This document shows positions 36,709 through 46,094 of a stretch of DNA of 64,000 nt, in pieces. Position 1 is the stretch's first letter. The number at the start of each line of letters is the position of its first letter. The position numbers and the translations under genes are program-made. The DNA comes from Candidatus Enterococcus ferrettii (lineage in GTDB: Bacteria; Bacillota; Bacilli; Lactobacillales; Enterococcaceae): NCBI RefSeq assembly GCF_017377655.1, contig NZ_JAFREL010000070.1, forward strand, positions 153,913 to 217,912. Reading direction: 5' to 3'. The notes beneath the pieces are model-generated. The model made no database searches. It saw nothing but the letters and a program-made list of their open reading frames with translations, and had not been told where the DNA came from.

Positions 36709-39231
36709 CTAAGTGCTAAAGGTCGTTTCCACATCTGCACTTGTATTTTTTTTGACCGTTTGCAGCATTTGATGGATTTCTTCATAAGGACAGTAGACAA
36801 GCATTTTGCCAACACGTCCTCGTAAATCTAAATAAAGGCAATGATATTTTGGTAGATTTTTTAACCACTCAATATTCTCATTAGTGATTTCTAATCCTAA
36901 ATGACGAAGAATATCTTCTCGTTCATCTTTGTCATCGTATGCAAAAATTCGTCCAAAGTTTCCTGTATCATCTTCTTCGGCTGTATCTTTAACAGATTGA
37001 GTGACAATAATCAGGGTATTGTTAAAACTTCGACCAACTCTGCGCATGGATTTGATAATCGCACGACCGTTTTTAGAAGAATTAAAAATCCAACTTTCAT
37101 CAAATAGAACAACAGTGCTTTCCTCTCGGTCACGTAAGCCGAAAAGTTCACAGAATTTTCCAATAGACATCATCAACATGACCGATTTTCTTTGGGTAGC
37201 ACTGTAATCATTGCTAAGTGTTTCTGCACGAGGCATTTCTAACCCCAAAACTTCTAAGATAGTCACCTTATTCGTAAGATTTAGTCCTTCATTTTCGCCA
37301 TAACTAAAAGCTAATTCTAAAATAGAACCTTGTACTGATTTCTTGATTAAGCTGGCTGTATCTCGTACCTCCTCATGTGGACTTTCCAGCATGAAGTCAA
37401 CTACATGAAGTAAGCCTATTCGTTCACCTTGATCTCTTCTTTTTAATACAGTTTCGATTCCTTCTAGCATTGCCAATCTTGATTTTTTCTCTCTAGCACT
37501 AGTAAAATCATAAAGCTCTTCAAATAAGTCTTGCGCCATGTCTTTTGCAGCTACTCGATTAGGAATAAAACAGAAGGGATCAAGAACGCCTTTGTTACTG
37601 GTTTTATTTGGATCAAGTCTCACTTGGTGGAAGTGCTGTTGAATGAAAGCACAAGTGTCGGGATACTTTTCTTGATAAAGTGGATGATTGATAACCTCCA
37701 TAATCCAATCGAAGAACTCAGATTTAGGATCAACGTACAATCCTTTTCCATTCATTAAAACTGAAAGGAAGAAAATAAACTTTGCCAAGTAGGATTTTCC
37801 GTTTCCAGTGGGTCCAGTGATGGCAATGTGCGGGCTATTGGCTTTTTTATCAGCGATATCATTTTGGTTCCCAATAGATGGATTAAAGAAAATGGGTTTT
37901 CGACTCGTTTTTGCCACTTCTTTTGGTGTTAAGTTTCGAGTGTTTTTCAATTCCGAGACCATACCAATAGGAATTCCTACGTTATCACCAATCCGATTTT
38001 CAACACTCAATAACATTTCACTAATTCCTTCAACTGTGGTGTAGTGAAGCCAATTTTTTTCAGAACCTAGTTTGTTACCAGCTAAAAATTGATGGAAGAG
38101 AAATACTTGATCGGCTAAGCCTTTGACTATTTCAACATTTCGAGATTGGCATAAAGAAATGACGGTACGAATCCGACTACGACATTCCTCTGGTGTTTGT
38201 CCAAAGACACCAAAAAGTCCCAGCCATTTAATGACAGGGACTCTTAAGTCTATTTTATTGTTTAAGTCGGTCAAAGCATAACGATTAAAGCGACTGGATT
38301 TCATTTCGGAATCGCCCATAGAAACCGTTTCTTTTGCACTATTTTTTAATCGCTTGGCAGCACGAGAAGACTTTCCTTTTAATCCTCTACCACCTTTTAA
38401 GGGTTCAAAATGCCCTTTGAGTCGGAATTCTACTGGAAAGGGGAGACTTTGCACCACTTCTGCTATATGATTGAATGCCAAGTTGGGGGCGAATTTATGA
38501 ATAGGAAGCAGAGCAATGTAGCTAGTTCCTTCTGAGCTTCTTAACTTTAATAAGCCTTGTTCTTCTGTAGGATCAAGAATAGTATCTGTTAATGAATAGC
38601 TGCTATTTTCAACAAAATCAAGATCAAAGGAAGTCTTCATTCCACGTACATAGGGATAACGGCAGGCTTGTAGCACTTCTTGTTCAGTAAGTCTACGCCC
38701 ATTAACCGTTCCAACAAGTTGAAAAATTTCTGATTCTATTGAACGGTATCGTTTTAAAAAATCTTCATCAACAGTTAGGTGATAGTGGTTCAAGGATAAT
38801 AACTTTCCTGCGTAATAGTCAACGACTTCCATCGCTTTTCCTTTTACAGTTGTTGCAGAAGATAAACTAGAAAGTTTAACCCCAATATAAAATTTTTCCG
38901 TTGTGAGAACTCGAAGTTGATTTTCTAATTCGGAAAGTGTTCGATCAACTAAACTATCGCCCATTGATTTTGCTTGTTCATCAAAATTTTCGGAGAAAGC
39001 TGCTAGCCGCTCACTAAGATTGTAAGAATGCGGATTTAGAAATAGTTCAAAGTCCTCAAAACGGCGTAAGCTTTGTAAAAATTGATTCCATTTTTGTTTA
39101 TGCTTTTCTTGAATTTCTTTATTTTGACCAATAACATAGTCGCTAGGACAAGTAAAATATGCCCAAACTTCATTTTCTGTAGTAAGCAATAAATTATGAT
39201 AAACCTTATGAAATGGCTGTTTAAACTTCAT
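36709..39231 (-). CDS. VirB4-like conjugation ATPase (Orf16/ConE type)
   Basis: The 840-residue cytoplasmic ATPase energises the transfer machine. Walker A, ITGPTGNGKSYLAK, is near residue 472. Walker B is in STVVLFDESWIFNSS, and a conserved LIIVTQSVKD follows. The N-terminal half is the VirB4/TraE-type region. It is somewhat longer than Tn916 Orf16. It lies between the TcpE-like and VirB6-like genes with 12-14 base gaps. Confidence 0.93.
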   Translation of the reverse strand: MKFKQPFHKVYHNLLLTTENEVWAYFTCPSDYVIGQNKEIQEKHKQKWNQFLQSLRRFEDFELFLNPHSYNLSERLAAFSENFDEQAKSMGDSLVDRTLSELENQLRVLTTEKFYIGVKLSSLSSATTVKGKAMEVVDYYAGKLLSLNHYHLTVDEDFLKRYRSIESEIFQLVGTVNGRRLTEQEVLQACRYPYVRGMKTSFDLDFVENSSYSLTDTILDPTEEQGLLKLRSSEGTSYIALLPIHKFAPNLAFNHIAEVVQSLPFPVEFRLKGHFEPLKGGRGLKGKSSRAAKRLKNSAKETVSMGDSEMKSSRFNRYALTDLNNKIDLRVPVIKWLGLFGVFGQTPEECRSRIRTVISLCQSRNVEIVKGLADQVFLFHQFLAGNKLGSEKNWLHYTTVEGISEMLLSVENRIGDNVGIPIGMVSELKNTRNLTPKEVAKTSRKPIFFNPSIGNQNDIADKKANSPHIAITGPTGNGKSYLAKFIFFLSVLMNGKGLYVDPKSEFFDWIMEVINHPLYQEKYPDTCAFIQQHFHQVRLDPNKTSNKGVLDPFCFIPNRVAAKDMAQDLFEELYDFTSAREKKSRLAMLEGIETVLKRRDQGERIGLLHVVDFMLESPHEEVRDTASLIKKSVQGSILELAFSYGENEGLNLTNKVTILEVLGLEMPRAETLSNDYSATQRKSVMLMMSIGKFCELFGLRDREESTVVLFDESWIFNSSKNGRAIIKSMRRVGRSFNNTLIIVTQSVKDTAEEDDTGNFGRIFAYDDKDEREDILRHLGLEITNENIEWLKNLPKYHCLYLDLRGRVGKMLVYCPYEEIHQMLQTVKKNTSADVETTFST

Positions 39232-39245
39232 TTTTTTCCACCTTT

Positions 39246-39935
39246 CTATAATAATCTAGTGATTCGTTTACGAATGGATTGCTTGATTAATGAATGATAT
39301 TGTTCCTTTAATTTAGGAATTTCTGACATCGGGATAACTCCGTCTGCAAATTGCCGAAAGAGTATTTTCTTCATTAGCAATACTTCATCATCTGTTTCAA
39401 ACAATTCATAGAAACCTTCTTCTCTTGCCTTTAAGGATTCAAATTCATGGATTAGTTCTGGAACAACACTATCTTTTATTACTTGTTTCAATTGGTCAAC
39501 ATCTAATGTATTCATTTTTGCTTCTCCTTCTTTTTTTATGGAAAGCTGTTCAACGGTACAGCGATCATAAATTACTTTTTCTTGTTTAAATGAGTGAAGT
39601 TGCTCATGATACAGTGATTTATGCCCAAATACAAAGGTCAGAAGATAGAGAAAATAATCTTTCAAAAAAATATCCGCTCTCTTTCCATCCGGCTCAACTC
39701 GGTTAAATAGTTGTACTAATCCATAAGGAATAGCTAGAGAAACTATGACGACTAATTGATTCATTCCAAAAAGTATCAAGAGAGCACTAAACACAATCGC
39801 AAAACTGACTGTTGCAACAGTGAAATCCTGTGCATAAACAACAAAAGGTAAGTGGACATTTTTGGCAATTTCTCTGATCATATAGGGTGCATTGAAGGGC
39901 TCTCTATAGTCTAATATCTGTTTTTCTATATTCAT
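39246..39935 (-). CDS. TcpE-family conjugation membrane protein (Orf17/ConD type)
   Basis: The 229-residue protein begins with the motif region LDYREPFNAPYMIREIAKNVHLPF. Two adjacent membrane segments follow (ATVSFAIVFSALLILFG and LVVIVSLAIPYGLVQLF) and then RADIFLKDYFLYLLTFVF, as in the TcpE/ConD family. The C-terminal part of about 100 residues (from KKEGEAKMNTLDVDQ) is an extension beyond the usual length. Its role is unknown. Confidence 0.78.
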   Translation of the reverse strand: MNIEKQILDYREPFNAPYMIREIAKNVHLPFVVYAQDFTVATVSFAIVFSALLILFGMNQLVVIVSLAIPYGLVQLFNRVEPDGKRADIFLKDYFLYLLTFVFGHKSLYHEQLHSFKQEKVIYDRCTVEQLSIKKEGEAKMNTLDVDQLKQVIKDSVVPELIHEFESLKAREEGFYELFETDDEVLLMKKILFRQFADGVIPMSEIPKLKEQYHSLIKQSIRKRITRLL

Positions 39936-39937
39936 GA

Positions 39938-40276
39938 CTATAACCCAAAGTAGCTTTTTAGATTAGAAAGTGAATTAAGAACGCCTGTAGGGTCTTTGAT
40001 AACAGCGTAAATGATACCGCCAAAAAAGAGGATTGCAAAACCTTGAATCCATTTTGAATTTAGAAATTCTTTGATGACTAAATAAACAACAACTACACCA
40101 AAAATTGGTGCAATCCAGTCATTCAAGATATAGTTACTGGCTTCCTTAGCGTTTGCATCAGCATAAGCGACAGGAGATAGAGCGAAAAAGAATAAAAGGC
40201 TACTGAATAGTGTTGTGAGTTTGACAGTTAGTAGTTGTCTTTGCTGAGGAGAGCATACTATTTTCTTTTGTTTCAT
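39938..40276 (-). CDS. small conjugation membrane protein (ConC/TcpD-like)
   Basis: The 112-residue protein has a signal-like segment (LTTLFSSLLFFFALSPVAYADA) and two further hydrophobic stretches (IFGVVVVYLVIKEFL and GFAILFFGGIIYAVI). Its size and its place between the VirB8-like and TcpE-like genes match ICEBs1 ConC. GGAGG precedes the ATG, one base after the upstream stop. Confidence 0.7.
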   Translation of the reverse strand: MKQKKIVCSPQQRQLLTVKLTTLFSSLLFFFALSPVAYADANAKEASNYILNDWIAPIFGVVVVYLVIKEFLNSKWIQGFAILFFGGIIYAVIKDPTGVLNSLSNLKSYFGL

Positions 40277-41296
40277 TTAAATTCCTCCTAAATAATGATG
40301 AATGGTTTCAATAAAATAAGTGTTTTCTCGTTGCTTCAACAATAAAGTCATGGTTTCCTTGTGACCTATTTTTGTTTCACCATCAATAACATCAAATGTA
40401 ACAAAAGCAAAGAGTTGTTTGTCTTTGAAGAAGGGTTTAATTTGGCTATTACTTATCTGATAATTACCTGTTAGAATTTCTGGTTCTTTCATCATAAATG
40501 CCATATCTTCCAATGAAGCAGATACATATTTATCAAGGAATGACTGGATGAAACTGACAACCATTTTTTCTTCTTTGGTATCCACTTGTTGGTACTGAGA
40601 AATATCAGGCATTTTTAGTTGCCCATTTTTTGAAGTTAGTGAAGGCTCAAGAGTAAAATAAGGATAGGCAGTCACTTTAAACGATTGATTTTTTAATTGT
40701 ATAAAAGGGATATTTAACAACACACGATTTTCAATTTTTTCGTAGTCAATATATTTTTCTTTGGTGACTACTTCTTTATTACCTTCTTTTTTCTTTACAT
40801 CACGTTCTTTTGTAACTGGAGCATTGATTTCATAAGCAATACGGTATTGAGCCACCAATTGTCCATTTTCACTGATTAGATTATAAAAATCAGAAGAGAG
40901 TAGTTTTCGTTCAGTCCCCGTATTCTTTTCTTCATCTAGGGTAATCATGAAATAGGTCTCTTGGAGTGAATTAAAACGTTTTTCAAATGCTTGCTGCTCG
41001 GTAGGAATATTAATGTAAGCTGTAATGAAAGGCTGTAGAAACTGTTTATACAATTCTGATGTAACAGCTGTATTTGTCTTTTTTGCTAATTCTTTGTGAA
41101 TCGTTTCAGTTAATGTGGTTTGTTCTTTGCGAATAAGACTTTGCATTTGGGTAGATTTAACAAAGGCAAAGGGACCACTGCTGATTAACAAAAGCGTTAG
41201 GATTAGAAAGAAGGTACGAGTCGTTCGGATACTAGCGGCTTTTTCTTCTTTTGGTAAAGCTGGGGGATGATTCTTTTTCTCTTTGATAAATTTCAT
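40277..41296 (-). CDS. VirB8-like conjugation protein (TcpC/Orf13/ConB type)
   Basis: The 339-residue bitopic membrane protein has a short cytoplasmic N-terminus, one membrane segment (TRTFFLILTLLLISSGPFAFV) and a large outer domain with two NTF2-like repeats, typical of TcpC. FIQSFLDKYVSASLEDMAFMM and the C-terminal LLLKQRENTYFIETIHHY fit the family. It is the first of the core channel genes in this operon. Confidence 0.87.
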   Translation of the reverse strand: MKFIKEKKNHPPALPKEEKAASIRTTRTFFLILTLLLISSGPFAFVKSTQMQSLIRKEQTTLTETIHKELAKKTNTAVTSELYKQFLQPFITAYINIPTEQQAFEKRFNSLQETYFMITLDEEKNTGTERKLLSSDFYNLISENGQLVAQYRIAYEINAPVTKERDVKKKEGNKEVVTKEKYIDYEKIENRVLLNIPFIQLKNQSFKVTAYPYFTLEPSLTSKNGQLKMPDISQYQQVDTKEEKMVVSFIQSFLDKYVSASLEDMAFMMKEPEILTGNYQISNSQIKPFFKDKQLFAFVTFDVIDGETKIGHKETMTLLLKQRENTYFIETIHHYLGGI

Positions 41297-41300
41297 TGAA

Positions 41301-41675
41301 TTACTCCTTTGTGATTATTAAAAAAGGGAACCCCTTTACCAAATAAAGGAGTTCCTTTGCAGAAAGTTGCGTACCATAAATTTTTAAACGACTAGACTGA
41401 GAATTGAATAGATAGGTAGCTTTGTAAAAATCATACGAATAACCAAGATAAACACCGGAATCGCTATAACGTTCTAGTCCTTCAATATAAAGACTGGTGT
41501 GTTTAGAAAGAATTCGTTCAAAACAGACTTCTTTTTTAGGAATAAAAACCAGATTTTCTCGTTGAGTTAGTTTTTTTACAGTGAGAAATTGCCGAGCTTG
41601 TCTTTCGGGAATTTGTCCTTCTAAATAGAAAAAGCCATATTTTTTGAGTTCTTCTTTGAGATATTTCTGATTCAT
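41301..41675 (-). CDS. unrecognised 124-residue ICE protein
   Basis: I do not recognise this soluble protein (KKYGFFYLEGQIPERQARQF ... YGTQLSAKELLYLVKGFPFL). There is no signal peptide, membrane segment or cysteine pair. The start overlaps the ardA stop by four bases, so it is translated together with ardA, and the VirB8-like gene follows four bases later. Its position suggests a transfer or establishment function, perhaps linked to antirestriction. Confidence 0.6.
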   Translation of the reverse strand: MNQKYLKEELKKYGFFYLEGQIPERQARQFLTVKKLTQRENLVFIPKKEVCFERILSKHTSLYIEGLERYSDSGVYLGYSYDFYKATYLFNSQSSRLKIYGTQLSAKELLYLVKGFPFLIITKE

Positions 41676-42166
41676 GACAATACCTCAATAATAGTATTGT
41701 CGTTTGCTTGATAGAGGCGTCCATCTTGGCGTAAATCTTCACCAATTCCCCCATAGTCAACATTCCACTTGATTAAATCAGGAACACCAGATAAATAGCC
41801 AAGATCATCCACTAATTGTTCTGCATAGTCTTTATAAGAATAACAGTCAGAGTAGACTTGAATTTCATCAATTTGTTCAAATGCATCTAAAATATCGCTG
41901 AAAAATCCGTACTCTACAAGTTCACCTAAATAGTGAATGGCTGGGTGTCCACTATGCTCATCCAGTTGTTCTGCTACTTCATTCATTTCACTAAAATTTT
42001 CATAGTGAGAAAGGGTAAATGGTGCCATGTAGTCTGTTATTAAATGTTCCTGCCCATCGTCCAATTCGATTTTTTCTTTGACCTCTTCCCAATCAATAGG
42101 TAGTTCAAACCATCGCCCTTTATGGGTATGAAGATTTTCGATATATAATTCAATCATTTTTTTCAC
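41672..42166 (-). CDS. ardA: antirestriction protein ArdA
   Basis: The 164-residue, very acidic protein is a DNA mimic that inhibits type I restriction enzymes when the element enters a new cell. It has the family patterns IELYIENLHTHKGRWFELP, DYMAPF, HYLGELVEYG and DLGYLSGVPDLIKWNVDYGGIGEDL. The length equals Tn916 Orf18. It lies three bases downstream of the relaxase gene. Confidence 0.92.
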   Translation of the reverse strand: MKKMIELYIENLHTHKGRWFELPIDWEEVKEKIELDDGQEHLITDYMAPFTLSHYENFSEMNEVAEQLDEHSGHPAIHYLGELVEYGFFSDILDAFEQIDEIQVYSDCYSYKDYAEQLVDDLGYLSGVPDLIKWNVDYGGIGEDLRQDGRLYQANDNTIIEVLS

Positions 42167-42169
42167 CTC

Positions 42170-43471
42170 TCAATTAAATAAAAATTGTGCTAATAGCTGT
42201 TCGACTTCATCTTGTGTAACAGTTACAGAAGAGGGAGTAGCTGCTTGAGTTTCTTCTTGTAGCAATAATTCTTTTATTGTTGTTGTAAGTTTTGACAGCT
42301 CTTCTTGATCTTTTTCTTTTAGCTCTGCTTGCTGAATTCTAGACATTAACTCATTTTTGCCAAACGTTTGATCCATAATCCAAATTTTCTTTAGCGTAGG
42401 AGCAAGATAGTTTGAGAGCCAGCGTAACGCTTTATCATAATTTGGTTTTTCACCCTTCATGGTCAACCGTAATTCTTGCATGCTTTCAATGACCATGCGC
42501 CAATTTTGACTGTAATGAGTGCGCAGTCCATTTGAGTCGCAATCATATACTTTGATGGCAGTATCAATTAATTCTTTGACGATCCATTCAATTGTTTCTC
42601 CTGTAGAAAGTAAATATTCAACAAAGAGATAAGCTTTTTCGTCAGCCAAACGGATTTCATAACGATTTTTAATGCCATATTTCTGACGAGCCATTTCAAC
42701 AGATATTTCTTCTTTTTTTGCCAATTCGTAATCTTTTTGGTAAAAGTTTAAATAAAACGGCGATTGTCTGGAACCAAAATAAAGAGAGAGTCCTTTGTTG
42801 AGCTGTTGTCCATTCTTCACAACAATTCCTCCTGTAAAATCAAAATTGCGAAAAGTGGTATCGACTAATCCTTGTTCAACTTTTTCTTTCAATTCAAATA
42901 AATCATAATTGGGATAAAGAAGAGAGAGATGTTCATCCAGAGCCAAATCAATTCGTGTAATTTTGGTGTCAATTATTAGACCTTCACCAAAAATATTCGA
43001 TTGATAAAGCCGCCAAAAGAATGTCGTCCAAGTTTCTTCTTGTTCTTCTAGTACCAATTCATATTCTCGACAGCCTTGTCCACGCAGTTCAATCATCACT
43101 CCCATATCTAGGTTTTCTGGATTTGAGAAAACAAAGATGTCACTAAAACAATAGCTTTCTGTATAATGATTAAAGCCATAGTTTTTGTAAATGAATACAT
43201 CTGGATTCATTTGTAATATTTTCTCAATTACTTGAGAAGGGGAGTGGATTTTGAATCGAACACGAAGAAAATCAATTTTTGCTTCCATGGGTAGAAAGCC
43301 ACCGTCCAAATGGAATGTTTTGCGTATTTTTTCTATGGATTTTTTTGTGATCGTTCGTTTACCAGTTTCAATCATGGAAAGGTATGATTTACTCCAATCA
43401 AGCTTTTCAGCAAATTGCTGTTGTGTTAATTGAAGTCGCTTTCGTAAAATTTTTATTTCTTGATTATTCAT
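42170..43471 (-). CDS. Rep_trans-family relaxase (MobT/Orf20 type)
   Basis: The 433-residue protein starts with an XRE-type HTH (LQLTQQQFAEKLDWSKSYLSMIETGKRTI). It continues with a replication-initiation-factor/relaxase domain (MIELRGQGCREYE, ITRIDLALDEH, KNRYEIRL). Tn916 Orf20 and ICEBs1 NicK have the same layout; they nick oriT and start rolling-circle replication and transfer. The oriT-like stems lie directly upstream, as in Tn916. Confidence 0.9.
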   Translation of the reverse strand: MNNQEIKILRKRLQLTQQQFAEKLDWSKSYLSMIETGKRTITKKSIEKIRKTFHLDGGFLPMEAKIDFLRVRFKIHSPSQVIEKILQMNPDVFIYKNYGFNHYTESYCFSDIFVFSNPENLDMGVMIELRGQGCREYELVLEEQEETWTTFFWRLYQSNIFGEGLIIDTKITRIDLALDEHLSLLYPNYDLFELKEKVEQGLVDTTFRNFDFTGGIVVKNGQQLNKGLSLYFGSRQSPFYLNFYQKDYELAKKEEISVEMARQKYGIKNRYEIRLADEKAYLFVEYLLSTGETIEWIVKELIDTAIKVYDCDSNGLRTHYSQNWRMVIESMQELRLTMKGEKPNYDKALRWLSNYLAPTLKKIWIMDQTFGKNELMSRIQQAELKEKDQEELSKLTTTIKELLLQEETQAATPSSVTVTQDEVEQLLAQFLFN

Positions 43472-43584
43472 GGGTCACCTGCCTTATGTTCACAAAATAA
43501 ATGAAAATTGTTTACAGCTTTATTCTTAAAGAAAAGCTTTATTAATAAGGGATTTTGATAACTATTTTGTCTTTCTTGTAAAAA

Positions 43585-43715
43585 GTTACCCCCATGTTAT
43601 TAAGCGGGGGGTAACAGGTTAGAGCGAGCGTTGCTCGCCCTAACCACGCACAGTCATAGTCAGGAAACCTGCCTATTCCTTTTCGTTCTACCGCCACACA
43701 CCAAAGTGTGCGGCT
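43585..43715. other. oriT-like region with three inverted repeats
   Basis: The 376-base gap between the FtsK-like and relaxase genes holds three inverted repeats. The first is GTTACCCCC/GGGGGTAAC with a 13-base centre (43585-43615). The second is a 12-bp stem GGTTAG-GCGAGC/GCTCGC-CTAACC with a GTT loop (43617-43645). The third is CCGC-ACAC/GTGTGCGG (43691-43713). The C-run/G-run repeat resembles the oriT repeats of Tn916 and ICEBs1, and Tn916 has its oriT at this site. The nick position cannot be given from sequence alone. It may also contain a single-strand origin. Confidence 0.65.
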
Positions 43716-43847
43716 TTCACAAGGAAACCTTGTTCATAAAACGAAGCGGTTAGTATCAGCTTCTTCCATCCGCTGAGGCAACGAAAAAAGGGCAACGAAA
43801 GATAAAACTTTTCCTTTCCCTTTTTTCATTGATATAGTGGGGGGATC

Positions 43848-45296
43848 TCACTCTAGCTTTTTCCGTGAAAGTCCAAATGCTGAATGTGCTTCATTAATTT
43901 CCTCAGTAGTCATTTCTTGTAAAAGCTCTTTTATATTTAACGTTTGCATAGAACCAATTTGTTGAAGAGCTGCTAGAAAGTCATATTTTCTAGGAACAAG
44001 AGGGGCATAGAATTCACGAGGAACTCCTGAGCCACTATCGCAGTAGCCTCTGCCTTTAATTCGTTTATTGATGAACGCTTTTCCTTTTTGATCCGATCCA
44101 AAAGTCATGTAATAGCCCTGTTCTGATAGCTTTCCCAAGCTAACTCGAAATAAAAGATTATCACGTACACCGCCACCAAAGTTATCTGCATCAGGACGTT
44201 GGGTTGCTAAAATGAGAAAAACACCTGCTTGTCGTGCTTTTAGAACAAGTTCCTTTACATATCGCAGAATTTCGTCCTGTTCTTTATAGGTTAAGGTGCC
44301 AAAAAAGGCTGCCCACTCATCAACAATAATAAAGTAGGGAGGAATACCATAGTATGCAAAGTTTTTCCCTGTTGTATAGTTAGGGAGAGCCTTCATATAA
44401 ACATAACGTCGATTCATTTCTTCTACAGCATTCTTTAAACATTTCGTAATCCATTTTGTTCCGTAAAATACGTGATTTTTGAATAAATGTAGACTTTCTA
44501 AATCTTTTAAATCTGCTTCTTTTGGATCACATACATCAACCGTTCCAATCTGAATGAGCGCATGAATTAAGGTGAGCAGAAAGTAGGACTTGCCACCCCC
44601 TGTGCCTCCAGTTACTAACATGTGAGGCACTTCGGCATAGTCCCATATAACGCCATCCATGAGTTTGACTTGTCCATTTGTTACGATACAATCTTCAATT
44701 CCAATCCGCTTACTGATCACATCAATCATTAATAAATAGGTGGTGAAGCCCATTTCCTTTTGTTCCTCAATGAAGTCAGCAATGTACATTTCTTCAAAAG
44801 TTTTTGCAATTTTTTGAAAGCGATCATGCCATTTCATGCCATCTGTGGGAACCGTTAAATAAAGAATTTCCTTGGTATTACGGTAATAAACTTTTGGAAA
44901 AACCATTTTTTCAGTAGCCTGTTCTTTTGATTTCCGTTCCTTCTTCTCATACAATCCATTGCTTTTCAAGAGACGAGCTAACATTTGTCGTTGGTAAACT
45001 CGATAGAAGAAACCACCCTTTAAAAAAGAAACTCTGCGAATCATGACCAAAACTAACAACGGCAAGAAGAGTATTAAAAAAAGCCCTCCAATGGGAACTA
45101 AGAGGGCAATCCAATCAATTATTTGTCTTTGTTGCATCATCTGTATTAGCGGATAGATAAAAAGGTAGCTGTAGTAACCAGCAAATAATAGAAAAGGAAA
45201 CCAAGCTAGTAGAAGGTAGGTACGATAAACAGATAGATGTAGAGGACGAATTCTACGTCCACGATAATGAAAGAATGTGTTCATAGTTGCCTCCAT
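43848..45296 (-). CDS. FtsK/SpoIIIE-type coupling protein (Orf21/ConQ type)
   Basis: The 482-residue protein brings the relaxase-DNA complex to the channel. Two membrane segments lie within the first 100 residues (LAWFPFLLFAGYYSYLFIYP and DWIALLVPIGGLFLILFLPLLVLV). The FtsK-type ATPase has Walker A near 230 (VTGGTGGGKSYFLL) and Walker B in YFIIVDEWAAFFG, then LILATQRPDADN. It is the Tn916 Orf21 counterpart by order and length. Confidence 0.92.
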   Translation of the reverse strand: MEATMNTFFHYRGRRIRPLHLSVYRTYLLLAWFPFLLFAGYYSYLFIYPLIQMMQQRQIIDWIALLVPIGGLFLILFLPLLVLVMIRRVSFLKGGFFYRVYQRQMLARLLKSNGLYEKKERKSKEQATEKMVFPKVYYRNTKEILYLTVPTDGMKWHDRFQKIAKTFEEMYIADFIEEQKEMGFTTYLLMIDVISKRIGIEDCIVTNGQVKLMDGVIWDYAEVPHMLVTGGTGGGKSYFLLTLIHALIQIGTVDVCDPKEADLKDLESLHLFKNHVFYGTKWITKCLKNAVEEMNRRYVYMKALPNYTTGKNFAYYGIPPYFIIVDEWAAFFGTLTYKEQDEILRYVKELVLKARQAGVFLILATQRPDADNFGGGVRDNLLFRVSLGKLSEQGYYMTFGSDQKGKAFINKRIKGRGYCDSGSGVPREFYAPLVPRKYDFLAALQQIGSMQTLNIKELLQEMTTEEINEAHSAFGLSRKKLE

Positions 45297-45300
45297 TCAA

Positions 45301-45702
45301 TTAGTTTTTCAGATTTTGGTCCCCTTTAGCTTGCTTTACATTAACTGATTCTACTTTTTTTAGGGATTCTGCTCGGATTTTGAAGGCTTGCTCTGACTGA
45401 ATCGAATCGTTATAACCAGTATAAGAAGAAAGCCAAGCAAGTGCAGTGACTTCTCCTGTAAGCTCTACTTCATCATCATAAGAGAACGCTGTAGTATCAA
45501 CAGTTTCTGGAACAGTAATATCAATTTGGTCATTTTTAGCTTCGGAATAGACAGTAATGCGTTGTTCACGAACAAAATCTGTTCGGTTACCTTCTGTATC
45601 TGTTTCATAAATTTTTTGGCTATTCAAATAGAATAATTTTCCAAATGTTCTACGTGTATCAAAATCTTTCACAATGTTATCTTCAAATTTTAAACTCATC
45701 AT
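45301..45702 (-). CDS. DUF961/YdcP-family ICE protein (Orf22 type)
   Basis: The 133-residue protein has the DUF961 pattern (FGKLFYLNSQKIYETDTEGNRTDFVREQRITVYSE, then ITVPETVDTTAFSYDDEVEL). Proteins of this family are encoded near the start of Tn916/ICEBs1 transfer operons and help conjugation or plasmid-form replication. Their molecular role is not settled. It lies four bases upstream of the coupling-protein gene. Confidence 0.8.
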   Translation of the reverse strand: MMSLKFEDNIVKDFDTRRTFGKLFYLNSQKIYETDTEGNRTDFVREQRITVYSEAKNDQIDITVPETVDTTAFSYDDEVELTGEVTALAWLSSYTGYNDSIQSEQAFKIRAESLKKVESVNVKQAKGDQNLKN

Positions 45703-45714
45703 TTTTCTCCTTTT

Positions 45715-46035
45715 CTAGTTCAGTGTCAGCAGTTGTTTAGCGAAAATTTGTAATTCAAGTGATCGACTAACTGTTCCAATATTATTTCGTTTGGCACTAG
45801 GAACAAGTGTAACTTCACGCAGCTCGACTTCTTTACGACCTTCAAAACGTAGGGAGTTTCGTAAATTTGGAACGATGATTTCAAAGTCAGGATGAAGAGC
45901 AGAGGAGGCTGTAAAAATGCGACAAGGGATTCTTTTTCCCTCTACATAAATTTCTCGTTCTTCTTTAACGGTTGCTTTGATTTTATTTCCTAATTGATTG
46001 TCCTTTAAGACAATGCTTGTGACACGATTGGACAT
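45715..46035 (-). CDS. DUF961/YdcP-family ICE protein (Orf23 type)
   Basis: The 106-residue protein (KIKATVKEEREIYVEGKRIPCRIF ... FEIIVPNLRNSLRFEGRKEVELREV) is a second, shorter DUF961 member. It matches Tn916 Orf23 in position and size. It starts the conserved block of the transfer operon, with a GAAGGAAAAAAG site before the ATG. Confidence 0.78.
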   Translation of the reverse strand: MSNRVTSIVLKDNQLGNKIKATVKEEREIYVEGKRIPCRIFTASSALHPDFEIIVPNLRNSLRFEGRKEVELREVTLVPSAKRNNIGTVSRSLELQIFAKQLLTLN

Positions 46036-46094
46036 CTTTTTTCCTTCTTTCTTTTTTATAATAAAAAAGAGACATAGAACTGCCTCCGTTTTTT

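Noticed and set aside
43585..43715. Repeats near the relaxase as a CRISPR array
   Set aside because: The repeats are three different inverted repeats, not regularly spaced direct repeats, and no cas genes are present in the window.
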